Of a stretch of 64,000 bases of DNA, positions 24,001-35,767 are shown piece after piece. A program made the position numbers and the translations under genes. Within the stretch, counting starts at the first letter, position 1. Each line of letters starts with the position of its first letter. The notes beneath the pieces are model-generated. The model ran no database searches. It worked only from the letters and a program-made list of their open reading frames with translations, and was not told the origin of the DNA. The stretch is from Paragonimus skrjabini miyazakii (lineage: Eukaryota > Platyhelminthes > Trematoda > Plagiorchiida > Troglotrematidae): the NCBI GenBank assembly GCA_014338405.1, contig JTDE01000208.1:207155-271154 (forward strand), written 5' to 3'.

Positions 24001-25103
24001 CGAAACATTTGCCTAACAAGATGTGATCAAGTATCATTGAGTAAATCAGCCTAGTAACCTGAAGCAGGAGGGTCAGAGGTATGGAAATTCACTGACGTTG
24101 AAACTTGCGCACTGGATCCGGTTGTGAAGCTTCGGTTTAAATCGGAAAAAAATGGAGTAGTGAAGATATTATTCAGCGTCTACTTTGATGTCAAATTAGT
24201 GCGATGGGGGCAAATGCAAATCGAAGGGTTCGAAGTGTTCATTGTCTGTCTTGTTCCTTTTTTTCTCTCTTCAACTTACAGTAGGTTAAACTTCGTACAA
24301 CACAGTCCCGCCAGAAAGAAAGTTTTCTAGGCAGCAGTTTCTCAAATCTGAACAGCTAAAAATATATCTCCTCTAATTTTGTAGCTTAATTAGACATAAA
24401 ATCCGACCATGTTATCTTTGTTAGTCTGATATAGCGCTTTTGCCAGGTACTAGTTAAGAATGTTTTTGAGTCCAGTTTTCAAAATCTTTTATTTAAAACT
24501 ATGAGGAAGTCTGAATTTTTGTTACTCTCGACAGAATCATTCTTTTGACTTCACTCTGCTTTGTTGATAAGAATTTTTCTATGTGGCGTAGGTGAAATTG
24601 TTGTCCAATATTCTTGATGAGTATTGTTTCACCAGTGAACTGTTTCCTCAAACCATGAAGCCATCATCTATAGAGTAATGATTTGTTAAAATATAATCAA
24701 TGAGTAGAGGTATCAATGGGGGCTTATGATTTCGCATAACTACATTCACTTATTAACAGATTTCTGGGACATAATTGCTATAAAACTTCAACGGCAAAAT
24801 GTGAAAATCGAGAAGTTGTTCAGATAATCTCTGAATATCTGACTTCTGAAGCTTATGAAGTAAGTTTAATTCGACTTAACTTGAGCGAATAATCTACGTC
24901 TGATAGATCTGGTACAACTTTATGTTAGCTTGCTATGGACCTACTCAACCGTACCCAAAGCAAAACAGCTACATGTCAGATGGACAAGACTTATACCAGT
25001 GAGGGTTGTATGCTTGTTTCGTATTCCAACTATGCTAAAGTCTGTGGTTCATCATAAATGACAACAACTGTGTGCATCGACGGTCGACAAGCTTCTTCTG
25101 GAT
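21061..25103. other. No recognisable gene
   Basis: No gene or mobile element can be supported. The open frames at 21.06-21.37, 22.99-23.31 and 23.69-23.88 kb are short and have no domain or convincing splice context. Confidence 0.5.
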
Positions 25104-25564
25104 ATATATCAGGTAGTGCATATCATCGCCACTGCCTGGACTTGAACCACGGACATTCAGTTCATGAGGCAACCGTGTTTATCACTGCATCATTGACCTC
25201 ACGTTAGGCACGACCGAATTATCATATGTGAACGCTCAACCACTTTCGCCTGAGAGTAATGATCAGGTTGCCCGATCGTCTCGAAATGGAGACACAGTAA
25301 CTGTACTGTTAACTCCAGTCGATAACCCCGCGATTAGGACTTCCTAGACAGGTCGAACAGCGTGTCCGTGTTTCAAGTCCCGGCAAGTGCGATGATATGC
25401 ACTACTGACGAGCTCTAATGAGAGCGATACTCGAATCTAGTGCTTCTTTTCGAAAGGGGCCGACTGGAAAGTCTATGGGAATGCGACAGCTGCGATCAAT
25501 TGTGGGTGATGTTCAAAGTGAAATAAACCAACTCCCCGACTAATCATCAGTAATATATCAGGTA
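25104..25564. mobile_element. Hammerhead SINE fold-back composite with 12-bp target duplication
   Basis: ATATATCAGGTA occurs at 25104-25115 and again at 25553-25564, enclosing a 437-bp element. The left part is a minus-strand family sequence. It starts abruptly near stem I of the ribozyme and runs through the tRNA-like head (box B GGTTCAAGTCC on the minus strand) to the 5' region (GACTTCCTAGACAGGTC). The right part is plus-strand, from box B (GTTTCAAGTCCCGG) through the ribozyme to the tail (CTAATCATCAGTAAT). One target duplication around both parts shows they inserted as one unit. Confidence 0.85.
25399..25443 (+). ncRNA. Hammerhead ribozyme relic (GAAA to GATA)
   Basis: Stem I GCACTA/TAGTGC, core CTGACGA and stem II GCTCT/AGAGC are perfect. 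GAAA reads GATA and the cleavage triplet reads ATC. The GAAA change alone should abolish or greatly reduce cleavage. Confidence 0.75.
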
Positions 25565-28409
25565 CTATGCTACTAAAGGGACAAAGGTGACAATAGTAAG
25601 GTATACTGACTCAACTGGCATATTAATTTCGTTGAATTCTTACTCTAATTTTATTCCTAATAGAATGAAGTCACCCTAATTCATTAAGTTATTTGCACAC
25701 AAGATTCTCATCACTGGATTGCATGGTAAATGAGGGCAGACATTGAACTCAGGCTAAATGAGCACTAGTCGCCAAGCCTGACAACTCGCTGATTATACAT
25801 TCTTCATTTGATAAAAGTTGTTTGTGCGCCTAAGTACCGCCAAACGTCAGTGTATCACATTCAAATGAACCTCCAAGATTTCATAAATCTCACAAGAAAT
25901 AATTTCTGCTTAAAATTCTTAAATGTCGAGCCATTTGCAAGAAACATTTATTTCAGTAGATCATTATATTTTAATTCTATACTTTCCATCTGAATATTTT
26001 CTGATACAGTGCCCACATTAACACGAAAAATAGTGTGGTTCGAATTCGTATGTTGACATTCCCAATTAGCTTTGCCTCGGAGACAATGATGTAATTATAT
26101 TTCCTGTGCATCAGTTGACTTAATTTTTAAAGCTGCGAATTCCAGTTAATTCAATGTGTTGTTAAGTCATCCATGAGTTTCTGGCTTGGAAAACATGTTG
26201 GTTAGAGAAACACCAGCACAATCACATTTCCACTAATCGGGTGTACTGTTAGATCGCTCCTGGCAACTTACAGCGATCCACTCAGCTGTGCACAGTAGAC
26301 AGTTCTAACAACATCTTCACAGTCAAGCCAACATAACTATCTTCCAATTGCGAACAATTCAATGAAGGTAATCGAAATAATCAAGAGTTGCACGATACTA
26401 CTAATCAACCCACAATGAAGACATTCTTTCACCTTGGTAGTGAATTGACTAAATACCCAAACTATCCAGCAGAAAAAGTGCTCAAACCAAAACAAACGAA
26501 CAAGTTGCCTCGTAACATGGTTATCAATCAAGAAAAGTGAGCTCATTCAAACAATTAAATTGTAGCTCTTCAAAGAAAATGAAAATGAAAATTTCAGCAA
26601 ATGCACAAAGTTAGTTGTGATGAAAATTACATCTAAGATTTACATTTTCATTTTTTGTGTACTTTCACAATGCAAACTTTATCAAAATTACACCGTATGC
26701 ACAATAAAAGACAAAGGAAATTTAGGACGAACCCTGTACATACAAACCAAACATATTTTATCGAATACTACATTCGAAATATCATCAAACAGAAATTGAA
26801 GTATACTAAACAAGCTTCGACAAATCAAAAAGTTTACATTTTCCTCTTCTCCATTCAGTGTTGTCTATACTGATTGTATATCGAAGCATATTAGAAATAC
26901 TACCGTTTTAGTAAACGAACACAGCAATATGCAACAACCAAAATATACTCCAATTTTTTTGCGCTTTGGGCCTCAGAATTACTTGTTCATTATTAATCGA
27001 CGAAGCTAGTGGTAACTTAATGAGATTTCAGGATATTTCTTAAAAAATCCCACAGGGTACTTAACTACAGACATATGCACCGCAATTTAAAAACAGAGTT
27101 GAATATTCTGTAACTATTTGTGCATTCGATAACAATTGACCAACAGATAAACTAAATGGCTAACATCTTCTATAAAGGTGTAATATAAGAAACCATAAAT
27201 ATCACTAAGTTCTAGATATCTGGCTGACCTAAAGCGAGTGTAAGATGATACGAACTAAATCAAGAGAATAACGCATTTTTTGTTGATTTCCAACTTAAAC
27301 TTAACCGAGTTCGCCATTTCTGACGTACTCATCATGTGTGTGCTCGTGAGTATTTGTCACACATAGCCAGGTTGATAAAAAACATATACCTATTCCTCAT
27401 AATCAATCCGGTTACTACTCCCATCGACTTCACAATATTATACGCGATCAAGTGATAGTTTTTAAGTTTTCATTCTAATAATATCACGCAGGAGTTGAGT
27501 GAACTATTGTTTCACTAAATTACTGATCAGTTACGGATTAACTTTTATTATTCTACCGTTTTCCATTTAACACAGTATTTTTTTCTTTATCAAAAATAGA
27601 ATTTATGGTTGCTTATTGATTCACTGACAGATTATTGATTTTGTAACAGATTCCTCAGTTAGTCAGTTACGTTAAACATTGAATTTCAGTTACCCATTTT
27701 GGCAGCAAGGTGTCAAGATATTGTGAGATATTGAAAATTCGTTTTATCTCATCGGCCATATGATAAAAGTATGTTCTTTAATTGCAAATAGTTACCGAAT
27801 AACAAGCAAACAAACCAGCCCAGCCAAAACAACTGAGGAACATCGGTGGCTTGCTCAAATCAGTTTTGCGTACACTAGATTGACGGGTATCGTCTGATTA
27901 ATACAAGTGCTTCGGATACGAGCAGGGTGGGGTTAGCGTTTCATAAAAACACGTCACACAAATTAACTGAGTACCGACTAACCACAATAACTGAACTCTC
28001 AATTAACCTGAGTTTCTCATTATCTTTTATTTACACAACAGCCTGCGTCAACAGTTCTAACAACCCAATTGGTAAGCATTCCGCCTTGCACTGAAATAAG
28101 TTTCGACTCGTTCTGTCAGTGCAGCTATGCTTGTAAGCGTAAATGAATCATTGGGTAATGTAAGGAACAGGACAATTTGTTGCGTGCGCCCTATAACTGT
28201 AAGACCTAATTGGCACGTTCAGCATGGCATACGCTGTGAAGTTCCAAATTTCACATCACTTATTACTTTTGTTCATTGTTTACATGTCTTCGTTAGCAAC
28301 ATCGGCGCCATCTTTAGTCTGTCTGTCCTACTCCACTAACATTTCCGTCACTTAAACAGCAGCCTTGGTAGCCGGATCATCCAGTAGAATTAACATGACA
28401 CTCACTAGA
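25565..28409. other. No recognisable gene
   Basis: AT-rich sequence with no supported gene, RNA or repeat. Open frames here are short and reflect the base composition. Confidence 0.5.
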
Positions 28410-28707
28410 GGCAGTCGGGTAAGCTGAGCATTAGTCACAATAGAATGTAGCTGGGCGTTTGTGTATCATAATCCGGTCGTGCTTAATTTGGAGAGAGTGA
28501 CGCGTTGGTCAGCACCTTATGAAAGTCGGGCTGAAGTACAAATGTTAACCGTGACAATGATGTGCATTACTGACGAGTTCTGACATGAGCTAAATTTCAG
28601 CCTGACACCACTTTTTTTCGAAGGGTTTGGCTGAAAAGTTTATTGGAATGCAAAAGCTGTGATTACTTTTAAATGATGTCCAATTGAAATAAAAGCACCT
28701 CGACATT
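28410..28707 (+). mobile_element. Hammerhead SINE, full-length but old copy
   Basis: The copy is collinear with the family from the 5' region through the tRNA-like part, ribozyme remnant and tail side. Landmarks are GGTAAGCTGAGCATTAGTC, ATAATCCGGTCGTGCTTAAT and GATGTCCAATTGAAAT. It is the most diverged near-full-length copy in the window, so probably among the oldest. Confidence 0.7.
28564..28610 (+). ncRNA. Hammerhead ribozyme relic (strongly decayed)
   Basis: CTGACGA is kept, but stem I reads GCATTA, GAAA reads TAAA, and the cleavage site and stem I 3' strand are lost. Confidence 0.5.
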
Positions 28708-29107
28708 AAACGGAAGAATTTACTAAGTAAACCTATATGTTGATTTAGTTGAACACAATGTTTGTTCACGTCATACAGTCAGCAGTTACCTATTGGCCTT
28801 TACCACTTTGTCACTGAAATCCTCTGGAGAGGATAATTCCAAGTTGCATATTCACCATTTTCGAAGTGGACGTAACTTTTTGTATAAATAAACATTTGAA
28901 CCTGGTTCCGAGGCCCGATTTGAAGAACTTGGACTTAGAATGTCAACGCACTGTGTAACCGTCTTTACATTTAATATGCAAAAACTGGTATTCGTTGGTG
29001 TGCCTTTACCTCCCTGACGTGGCAAATGGCCGGTATATTCTTCCAGTACAATTCGAACTAATTGCGGGAGTGTTAGAGTAAGCTGTGAGACCTCTCACCC
29101 AGCTCGG

Positions 29108-29314
29108 CCAATCACACATAGGCCGTGTGTTGGTTACTGAAAGCTGATTGGTTCACTCTGCTGCCACGCTGCTGACGCTGTCAGCCTCGGCTGTCGTCCG
29201 GCCAACTGTCCTCCCTTCTCGGTATTCTGTTCCCTCAACTTCGTGCGACATACCACGGCATCTCATCCAACGAACAACGGGGATATTGAATCGTGTGCGC
29301 ACAAAGGCACCAAT
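29108..29314 (+). promoter_or_regulatory. Candidate Scratch promoter with three CCAAT boxes
   Basis: CCAATCA occurs at 29108 (direct), 29145-29151 (inverted, TGATTGG) and 29310 (direct), matching the NF-Y consensus in both orientations. They lie in a GC-richer block 100-310 bp before the Scratch start codon, a usual place for such boxes. A TATAAATA at 28883-28890 is probably too far upstream to matter. No transcription start can be read from the sequence. Confidence 0.4.
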
Positions 29315-29414
29315 CAGCATGCGGCGCTGGCGCCCACACAGCTGACTAGAGAGATCGGAAAAATGTGATAAAAGACCAAATCTGCGGTCATGCGGTTCAC
29401 GATAGCACTCCAAA

Positions 29415-30111
29415 ATGCTCCAGTCGCATGTCAATTTGTTTAACAGTACGAACATTCCGTGTAATCCGTTCAGTCCGATGTATCCATTGCAAAAAACGTT
29501 AACAGATCAGTCAGCTTACGAGACATTTACCAACAAATATTATCAAATCTATCGACAATTATTACTGTTCGAATTGGAGGCTCATCAACGCAACACACCT
29601 AGTCAAATTTGTCTTCAGTCCGACGATCTCAGTGCGTTTCATCTCCCTGAGACAATCGGTAACAACAACAAAAGCATCAATAACTTCACGTCACCCGTTC
29701 ACCAAGTATCTCCATGTAGGACGACCGTGAACCAAAACAATCACAAGCAGACCAACGTCCAACAGGATTGGGTTACAAAAAGCAGTCCAGCGGTCACCGT
29801 GACACCAAACCTAGTTAAGTATCTGACCAACAGCCCGTCAGATCGGGAGTCAACCATGCTTGTTGCCCAGCTTGCTGAGCAAATGTTTCAGCTAGCTGGG
29901 CATCGTCCGCACGATGATCCGGGATTGACCGGAACGGATGTGGGCTGCGCCAGCACACCACAAACGAGGCGAGACCGACTAACGGAATCGCATCCTGATG
30001 AGCCATACTACTCTGCACACAAGCTGGCCCGTTTATTGTATCAATCCCAGCTAAATCACAGAGATGTGGTCTGTGAAGGTACCACTGTATCCACAACTGT
30101 ACAAGACTCGA
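29415..30111 (+). CDS. Scratch-family zinc-finger repressor, exon 1
   Basis: This exon encodes residues 1-232 and the first base of codon 233. The start is the first ATG after an in-frame TAG (29403-29405) and has A at -3. The exon ends at GTGAGT (30112-30117) in phase 1, which fits the exon at 39093 exactly. The encoded part is rich in Asn, Thr, Gln and Ser, with no domain I recognise, as in the N-terminal halves of many transcription factors. The SNAG repressor motif (MPRSFLVKK in vertebrate Snail/Scratch proteins) is absent: the protein starts MLQSHVNLF. Either the motif has been lost, as in some invertebrate relatives, or it lies on an upstream exon I cannot see. The AG at 29404-29405 could serve as a cis- or trans-splice acceptor just before the ATG. 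Confidence 0.85.
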
Positions 30112-31133
30112 GTGAGTGTGCCTCATTTAATCTATTTATGTTTTTTTAAAATTTTGATAACCACAGCCTGCTTTCATGTCAGCTATTATCTGGAGTGTCA
30201 TAGTAATCAAGGCAAATGAAATTATGTTGAAGTCAAATATACGGTCCATTAGTTCGAGTTATTGTCTGGCCATAAGTGTTCCAACAGTTGGATACCAGAA
30301 TAAGTTCTTTTTCTTGTCGATTGCCATCGAAATTACACCAACAAAACCCAATACGGTTGTATGAGATCGGTAATCACAGAGCATTTTTAAAATGTAAGGA
30401 TTTTAAACCGAGGTATTCGGCGTAAGTAATAGTACTGTCATTGTAACATTACTAACTGTCAACACGACCACAACAAATATAACAAACTGATAATTTAAAA
30501 CAGAAGAAATTTTCCAACAAAAGTATGCCACCCGTGATTCTAACAGTATTCACTGATTCTTTTGAATCTTGCACGTAGATGAACCAGAACTGTTTCGCAA
30601 TCACGGTAGTCATCTGTTTCCAATATATGTTGGTGAATTTAATCAGTGTGGTGCTGCGGCCACACGCGATCAATGCCATCCAGCCGACGATAGCTGAAAT
30701 GTAACTATCCCCACATGTATTTACATGGAGTGGTCAATTTTCGTAAATGTAGAGCAGCATCTCGTTTAAAGTAGATTTGTGCTTCTTGTACTCCAGCAAA
30801 AGGCGTGTGTTTCTTGGCAACAGAGATGTCTCAGAATAGCTATAGCGTTCCTTAAAGATAGTCGTGCTCTAACATTCATCACATTTATTCCAGTGCTCTC
30901 GAATCACTGAGTGCAGATATGAAGATTCCGAATGTGAGACAGGAGATTCGGCTCAGATATTTTGTCTTCTGTCATTCGCTTAATTATCGGGATGCGAAGT
31001 TAATGGCATTTCTCAGAGTTATTAATCCAAATACTTCATCATCCTAATTCTAAACCCACAGTTTGTGTGCAACTGCATCGTCCCAGTGGGCGCCGTGTAG
31101 CAACATCAACAGCAAGATGAACACGTCAGACGA

Positions 31134-31535
31134 TCATTTCGGAAGTTCGTGAATATAACTTGTTTCTATGTCACCTACACCCATCATCTCATCATCCGGT
31201 ACATATTCCTTCGGCTCGGTTGAATTCATCTCAGTTTTGAAAGGCAGTACAGTAAGAATCGTCCCAGCACCGTTCTGTCGCCAGGACCACATGGTCGTTG
31301 AGTGCTGTGACGGGTGTGTTAGCGGCCAGTGTTGTACTGGCTCACATGATTCGTCCAACTGCTTGAGCTGAAAGTTTCTGCAAGTTTGATGATGAGTGAA
31401 AAACACCCCATCAATACGTTTGAATCCAGCTAAAATTCGACACCAGCGTTGTTCACCAAGAGGGAACAGTGACTGGTCGTGCTCGTTGAAATATATCACG
31501 ACGTCTGAAATAAGACTGATCCAAGCGGAGAATAG
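31134..31535 (-). CDS. Possible terminal exon of an unidentified minus-strand gene
   Basis: On the minus strand a good acceptor (CTTCATTTTCAG, pyrimidine-rich) is followed in phase 0 by 133 codons and a TGA. The residues look protein-like, with balanced charge and several Trp, Cys and His, for example LFPLGEQRWCRILAGF and a C-terminal acidic stretch VPDDEMMGVGDIE. I recognise no family. If real, it is nested in the Scratch intron on the opposite strand, with upstream exons at higher coordinates that I could not locate. It could instead be a single open frame starting at the ATG at 31553, or a chance frame. No poly(A) signal was noted close downstream. Confidence 0.35.
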   Translation of the reverse strand, partial: LFSAWISLISDVVIYFNEHDQSLFPLGEQRWCRILAGFKRIDGVFFTHHQTCRNFQLKQLDESCEPVQHWPLTHPSQHSTTMWSWRQNGAGTILTVLPFKTEMNSTEPKEYVPDDEMMGVGDIETSYIHELPK

Positions 31536-34500
31536 CTGAAAATGAAGGAACACAATAGAACATAAAACAGAATCAGGTGATTCATTTGAAACAGAACACT
31601 GTTCGATGAACCATCTCTCATGCTGAGATGTCTTCTGAAAGTTATAATGGAGCTGGTTCTTAGGTTAAGGAAAAGAGTTCGTCGTTATTGCTGCTTACTA
31701 GTTGGGTAAGGAATCGCGCCAGAATACCCATCTGCGCTTGTGGTTTATTGAGAATAAATTGGTGGGTTCATGATTTATACCTACTTGTCAGAGCTCTGTT
31801 GCTCAACGTTACACTGTGCAAGTATCGAGTACACCGTTTGTATGCATCTAACTTTAGAACGGTTGAGAAAGTAAAACAGGTTGAAGTGGTCACTTGTAAT
31901 AAATCTGAAAACGACTGTTTGCCTTTCGCTAATAAATTCTTTTTGATCATGATTTGTTTGTTTCAGAGTTTATGAACTCAGTGCTTAATTGCGACATTAG
32001 TCTTGAACTTTCGCTGAGTTCTACTGAACTCTGGTCCAATGGAAAGTCTCGTTGACGTAGGTATGCATACACGTACGCTGCACACCTATTCGTATATCAT
32101 AGCGTTTAGAACTACGTTGCTTTGAGTAGTAAATGTTGTTGGAACACAAGCCAGAAGTGACTGAATTTGTTGCATCCTAAGACACTTCTTGAAAACATAC
32201 AAATCCATAAGGTAGCTTATCGGAAGCGGTTGAAATGTAGAGTGTTACTACTTGCTCATAACACTGTGTTATTCCCAATCCATTTATCGATAACTAATCC
32301 AAAAGTTTTGTTGGGACAGCCAATTCCTGGTATAATTTGATAGATTTCATTTAATGCATTTGGATGGATGGGTAAATGAATCAACACGCGAAAGTTCTTA
32401 GTTCCCGGATTGGATTCATAATTCAACTGGTAGAGTACTTGTCGCTTTTGAATAGTTGTTCTTGTCGCCTGTTCGAATCATGCAGAATCCTAAAGTTTGC
32501 ACAATTGGGTCTCTTCTAACCTCACAATTATAGGCTAGACTCAAAGGTCCAGTGCGATATCTACGTTTGATCCGATCGGATGTTAGATTTCCGTCCTCGT
32601 GTATATAAAGCAACCCTATTAACATTGTCCGTACTTTTAATAGGACCTCATGGAAATTAAACACATTTCAATTCCCCCACGAATAACACTAGTGATGTAT
32701 CGTTTGTCACCGAATTTTGCTCACACCAAGTTTGTGTTCCGATATCCGTCATTCTATTCAGCTATGTATGTAGCCGGATGACTTGATATGTGCTTATTTC
32801 AAACTGCAAAGTTCTGCTAACCTCATACTCATCACTGCAGCGATGGAACCAACACGGCGAGGTTAATGAGGTGGAAATCGCACGCGATAAAAATACATAT
32901 TGCGTTGGCTTACTTGTACGCCCACCACAAATTGTTCTGTACAGAATGTGTTCCTGTTGTCTCAAGCGTCCGTTCATTCGTACACTGACTTTATAGGGAC
33001 TAGGGGTGAGTTGCACAGAACTGAGGATTCGTTTCCGAAGGGTGCAATTAGTCAGCATCATCCACGCGATCTGTTTGACGTTTGCGCTAAGTGTAATAGG
33101 GACGGTCGACAGTGTGTCATTCAAATAGTTGCTTATAGTAATTCCTTTATAAAGTTGTCCCTAGCTTACGACATGTGCAAACATGTAGACTCAGTACTCT
33201 GATATGAAAGAAACTCGGTTCGACTCAGTGATAATGATTGAACATTCTTCATTCATAAATCTGAGGTTTCATGTCAATTTCATCAGTGGTGTACAACTCT
33301 TGAACTGACAAAAACCGCAAGCTGAGTCAACTCACCACTAGCATTGACGAGGAATTAATCTATGGGAGCATTTGGAACGTGGTTGGAGCCGAGTGAGAAC
33401 CAATTGTTGACAGTCAATAATATAATGTTTCGTTTACGTTTCACTTCTGTAATCACTTCTGCCGGATCGTCACACAATTATAAGACTACATGAAAAACAG
33501 CCTTCATTACAAGATAATGCAAAGTGAGGAATGGCAATTATTTTGCATAACCTGAAAGTATGAGATCGAACATTCAACATCATATAGCTTTTATTTTGTA
33601 AATGTACATGGGAGTTGAGTGTGAAAGCAAGTCAATTCGCGTCTGCAGTAGGATTTGTCAATCTGGAAAAGCTAGTAACAGGGGCTTAGCTATTTTGCCT
33701 CTCAACTTGTTCATCTGCATTTGCATCAGCTTCATGTTAGGATATAGGTTAATCTTCCTGTTAATAGATATTTTGAGAAAAAGTAACCCCCATTGTGGAA
33801 AATATGAAAAGTACACTCTGGAGAATTAGCTTAATCGGGTCTTTGAATATGTCAACAAGTGAGTACAGCATTATGCAAGGATTTTCGTGAGCAGATTTGC
33901 ACCACTATCATGCACCTAGCAACTCCATCTGCAGGCTTTCGCCTCAAGATCATGAGAAATTCTAGAACAACATATTTTATTGAAGGTATCCGTAAATATT
34001 AAGTACACTTATGTTATGAGAGTGAATCTTCTAACTGTTGATAAACGTTTTGTAGAAAACATTAAAGTTTTCTGTAACTTGTGCTACTTTTAGCTTTATA
34101 CATTTACTGTATTTCTACAACTTCACACTGAACGGTAAACTAGACAATCTAATAAGAGTCTATAGCTATAGAAAGATCAAGAACCTATATTCTGGACGAG
34201 CGATGATGTAATGGGTACCTTCGCAATATTATGGTATTAACACTAGGAAATAACCAGTAACTGATTCCATTTTTTCTCAAAGCAACTGAATGAACTATAG
34301 TCTAGTAAATATTTCTACTCTTGTTGGCATGTCTATACAATTTTAGACAGTCGAACAACAGAACTAAGAATACATGCGAATTCAAGCTAGCTAAACAGCC
34401 TCTGATTTTCCTCTTCAGTATCCGTCCCGTTTACTTCGATTCAGACTTGAGTGACTTGGTAATATCTCTTCCACACCGGTCCCCAAGCAACCACATTCAG

Positions 34501-35520
34501 TAGATGCAACTGTTTTAAATTTCATTTGGTATGCTTAACAAATCACCGACCATTGGTCAATTAGACTAAGCACCCCGTTTATCGAACCGAATTCGTTGTC
34601 ACGCATGAATCGTGGATAGTGCACACATCTTTGAGTACTCCACAGGACAATTATTCCACCGTAATGTAACGAAGAGCTACGGGCTAAGTAGACCTTCACC
34701 ACACCATCTGCCTTAAGGTGGATACAACGCCTGGATTCTTCTTCACTGCAGTGAAGTATAGGCCACATGCAGCAGGTGCAAACTATGTTTCTTGATTCAA
34801 ACAGAGAAAAAAATGAAAGAATCGGTGCAAATCACCTTTACACACCACTCCTTAAGACACATCTGGCCCAAAAGACTGCTTTGTTGTTGTGTTGATCACG
34901 TGGATACAGTTGAACTAGTGAGATCGGATTGTTTTCGGATGTGTGTAGGTGTGTGTCTGAGTAGGATGAGATGTGGTCTGTACCGTGATTTACCAAGACT
35001 TCATGTATGCTCTGAACGTCTGCTTCAGATGGTAACCAAAACAAGTGCGACAGGTTGATCCATTTCGAATGAAGTGGTAAATTGCAACGTGACAAACATT
35101 TATCGAAAATATCTGCTTTGAAATTTAAGTCTACATAAGTGCTATTTAATCTAACTCAAAGTTGAAGTTTGTAGGCTGTGGGCAGCTCATAAATGAATTT
35201 AAATTAAAATGTTCTCATCCTTTAAAGCGGCGGTTTTCAAATTACGTGACGTGAGGGCACAAAAGAGTTCAATATAGGATTCTGACTTGATAGGGACAAT
35301 ACAATTGCGCTTCAAATACATAAATATGGAGGATTTGAATTTAGCTTGATGATGATAAACTGGTGTAGATTCCCTAACTGTCGCAGTATTTTATTACGTA
35401 TAGCTGTCATAGTTCACATTTCACTGTTCACGATACGCATAGGAACAATTATCTTCAGATTGACTTTCCTGGGGAAAAACCGGTAGACTGATGAACTTTT
35501 AAATAAACAGTAAAAAACAC

Positions 35521-35667
35521 AAATATACTGTTGCATATCACCCACAACTGATCGCAGCTGTCACATCCCCATAGACTTTTCAGTCGGCCCCTTTCGAAAA
35601 GAAGCACTAGACTCGAGTTTCGCTCTCATTAGAGCTCGTCAGTAGTGCATATCATCGCCACTGCCGG
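35521..35667 (-). mobile_element. Hammerhead SINE, copy truncated by gap
   Basis: A minus-strand copy containing the tail side, the ribozyme and the start of box B, cut at 35667 by the N run. The sequence before it (AAATATACTGTTGCAT) replaces the usual family tail and is shared with the copy after the gap. Confidence 0.8.
35604..35648 (-). ncRNA. Intact type I hammerhead ribozyme
   Basis: Every conserved element is present in order on the minus strand. They are stem I GCACTA, core CTGACGA, stem II GCTCT-AATG-AGAGC, core GAAA, a two-base-pair stem III (AC/GT around TCGA), cleavage triplet GTC, and stem I TAGTGC. The scissile bond lies between 35610 and 35609. Outside this, CAGTGGC (35663-35657) and GCCGACTG (35588-35581) can extend stem I with one bulged G beyond an internal loop, as in natural fast hammerheads. 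Ultra-short stem III hammerheads are known from the Sm-alpha retroposons of schistosomes. Such ribozymes may cleave poorly as monomers and better as dimers. I infer activity from the motif; it is not shown. Confidence 0.88.
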
Positions 35668-35767
35668 NNNNNNNNNNNNNNNNNNNNNNNNNNNNNNNNN
35701 NNNNNNNNNNNNNNNNNNNNNNNNNNNNNNNNNNNNNNNNNNNNNNNNNNNNNNNNNNNNNNNNNNN
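35668..35767. other. Assembly gap (100 N)
   Basis: Exactly 100 N between two overlapping partial copies of the same SINE. Both flanks carry the same 74-bp start (35521-35594 and 35768-35841), so unmerged allelic or repeat contigs are likely. Confidence 0.99.

Noticed and set aside
32840..32990. Plus-strand frame after CACTGCAG reading HGEVNEVEIARDKNTY, vaguely like an RNA-recognition motif
   Set aside because: The similarity covers about 15 residues, the rest of the fold is missing, the reverse strand is also open, and no donor in phase is convincing.
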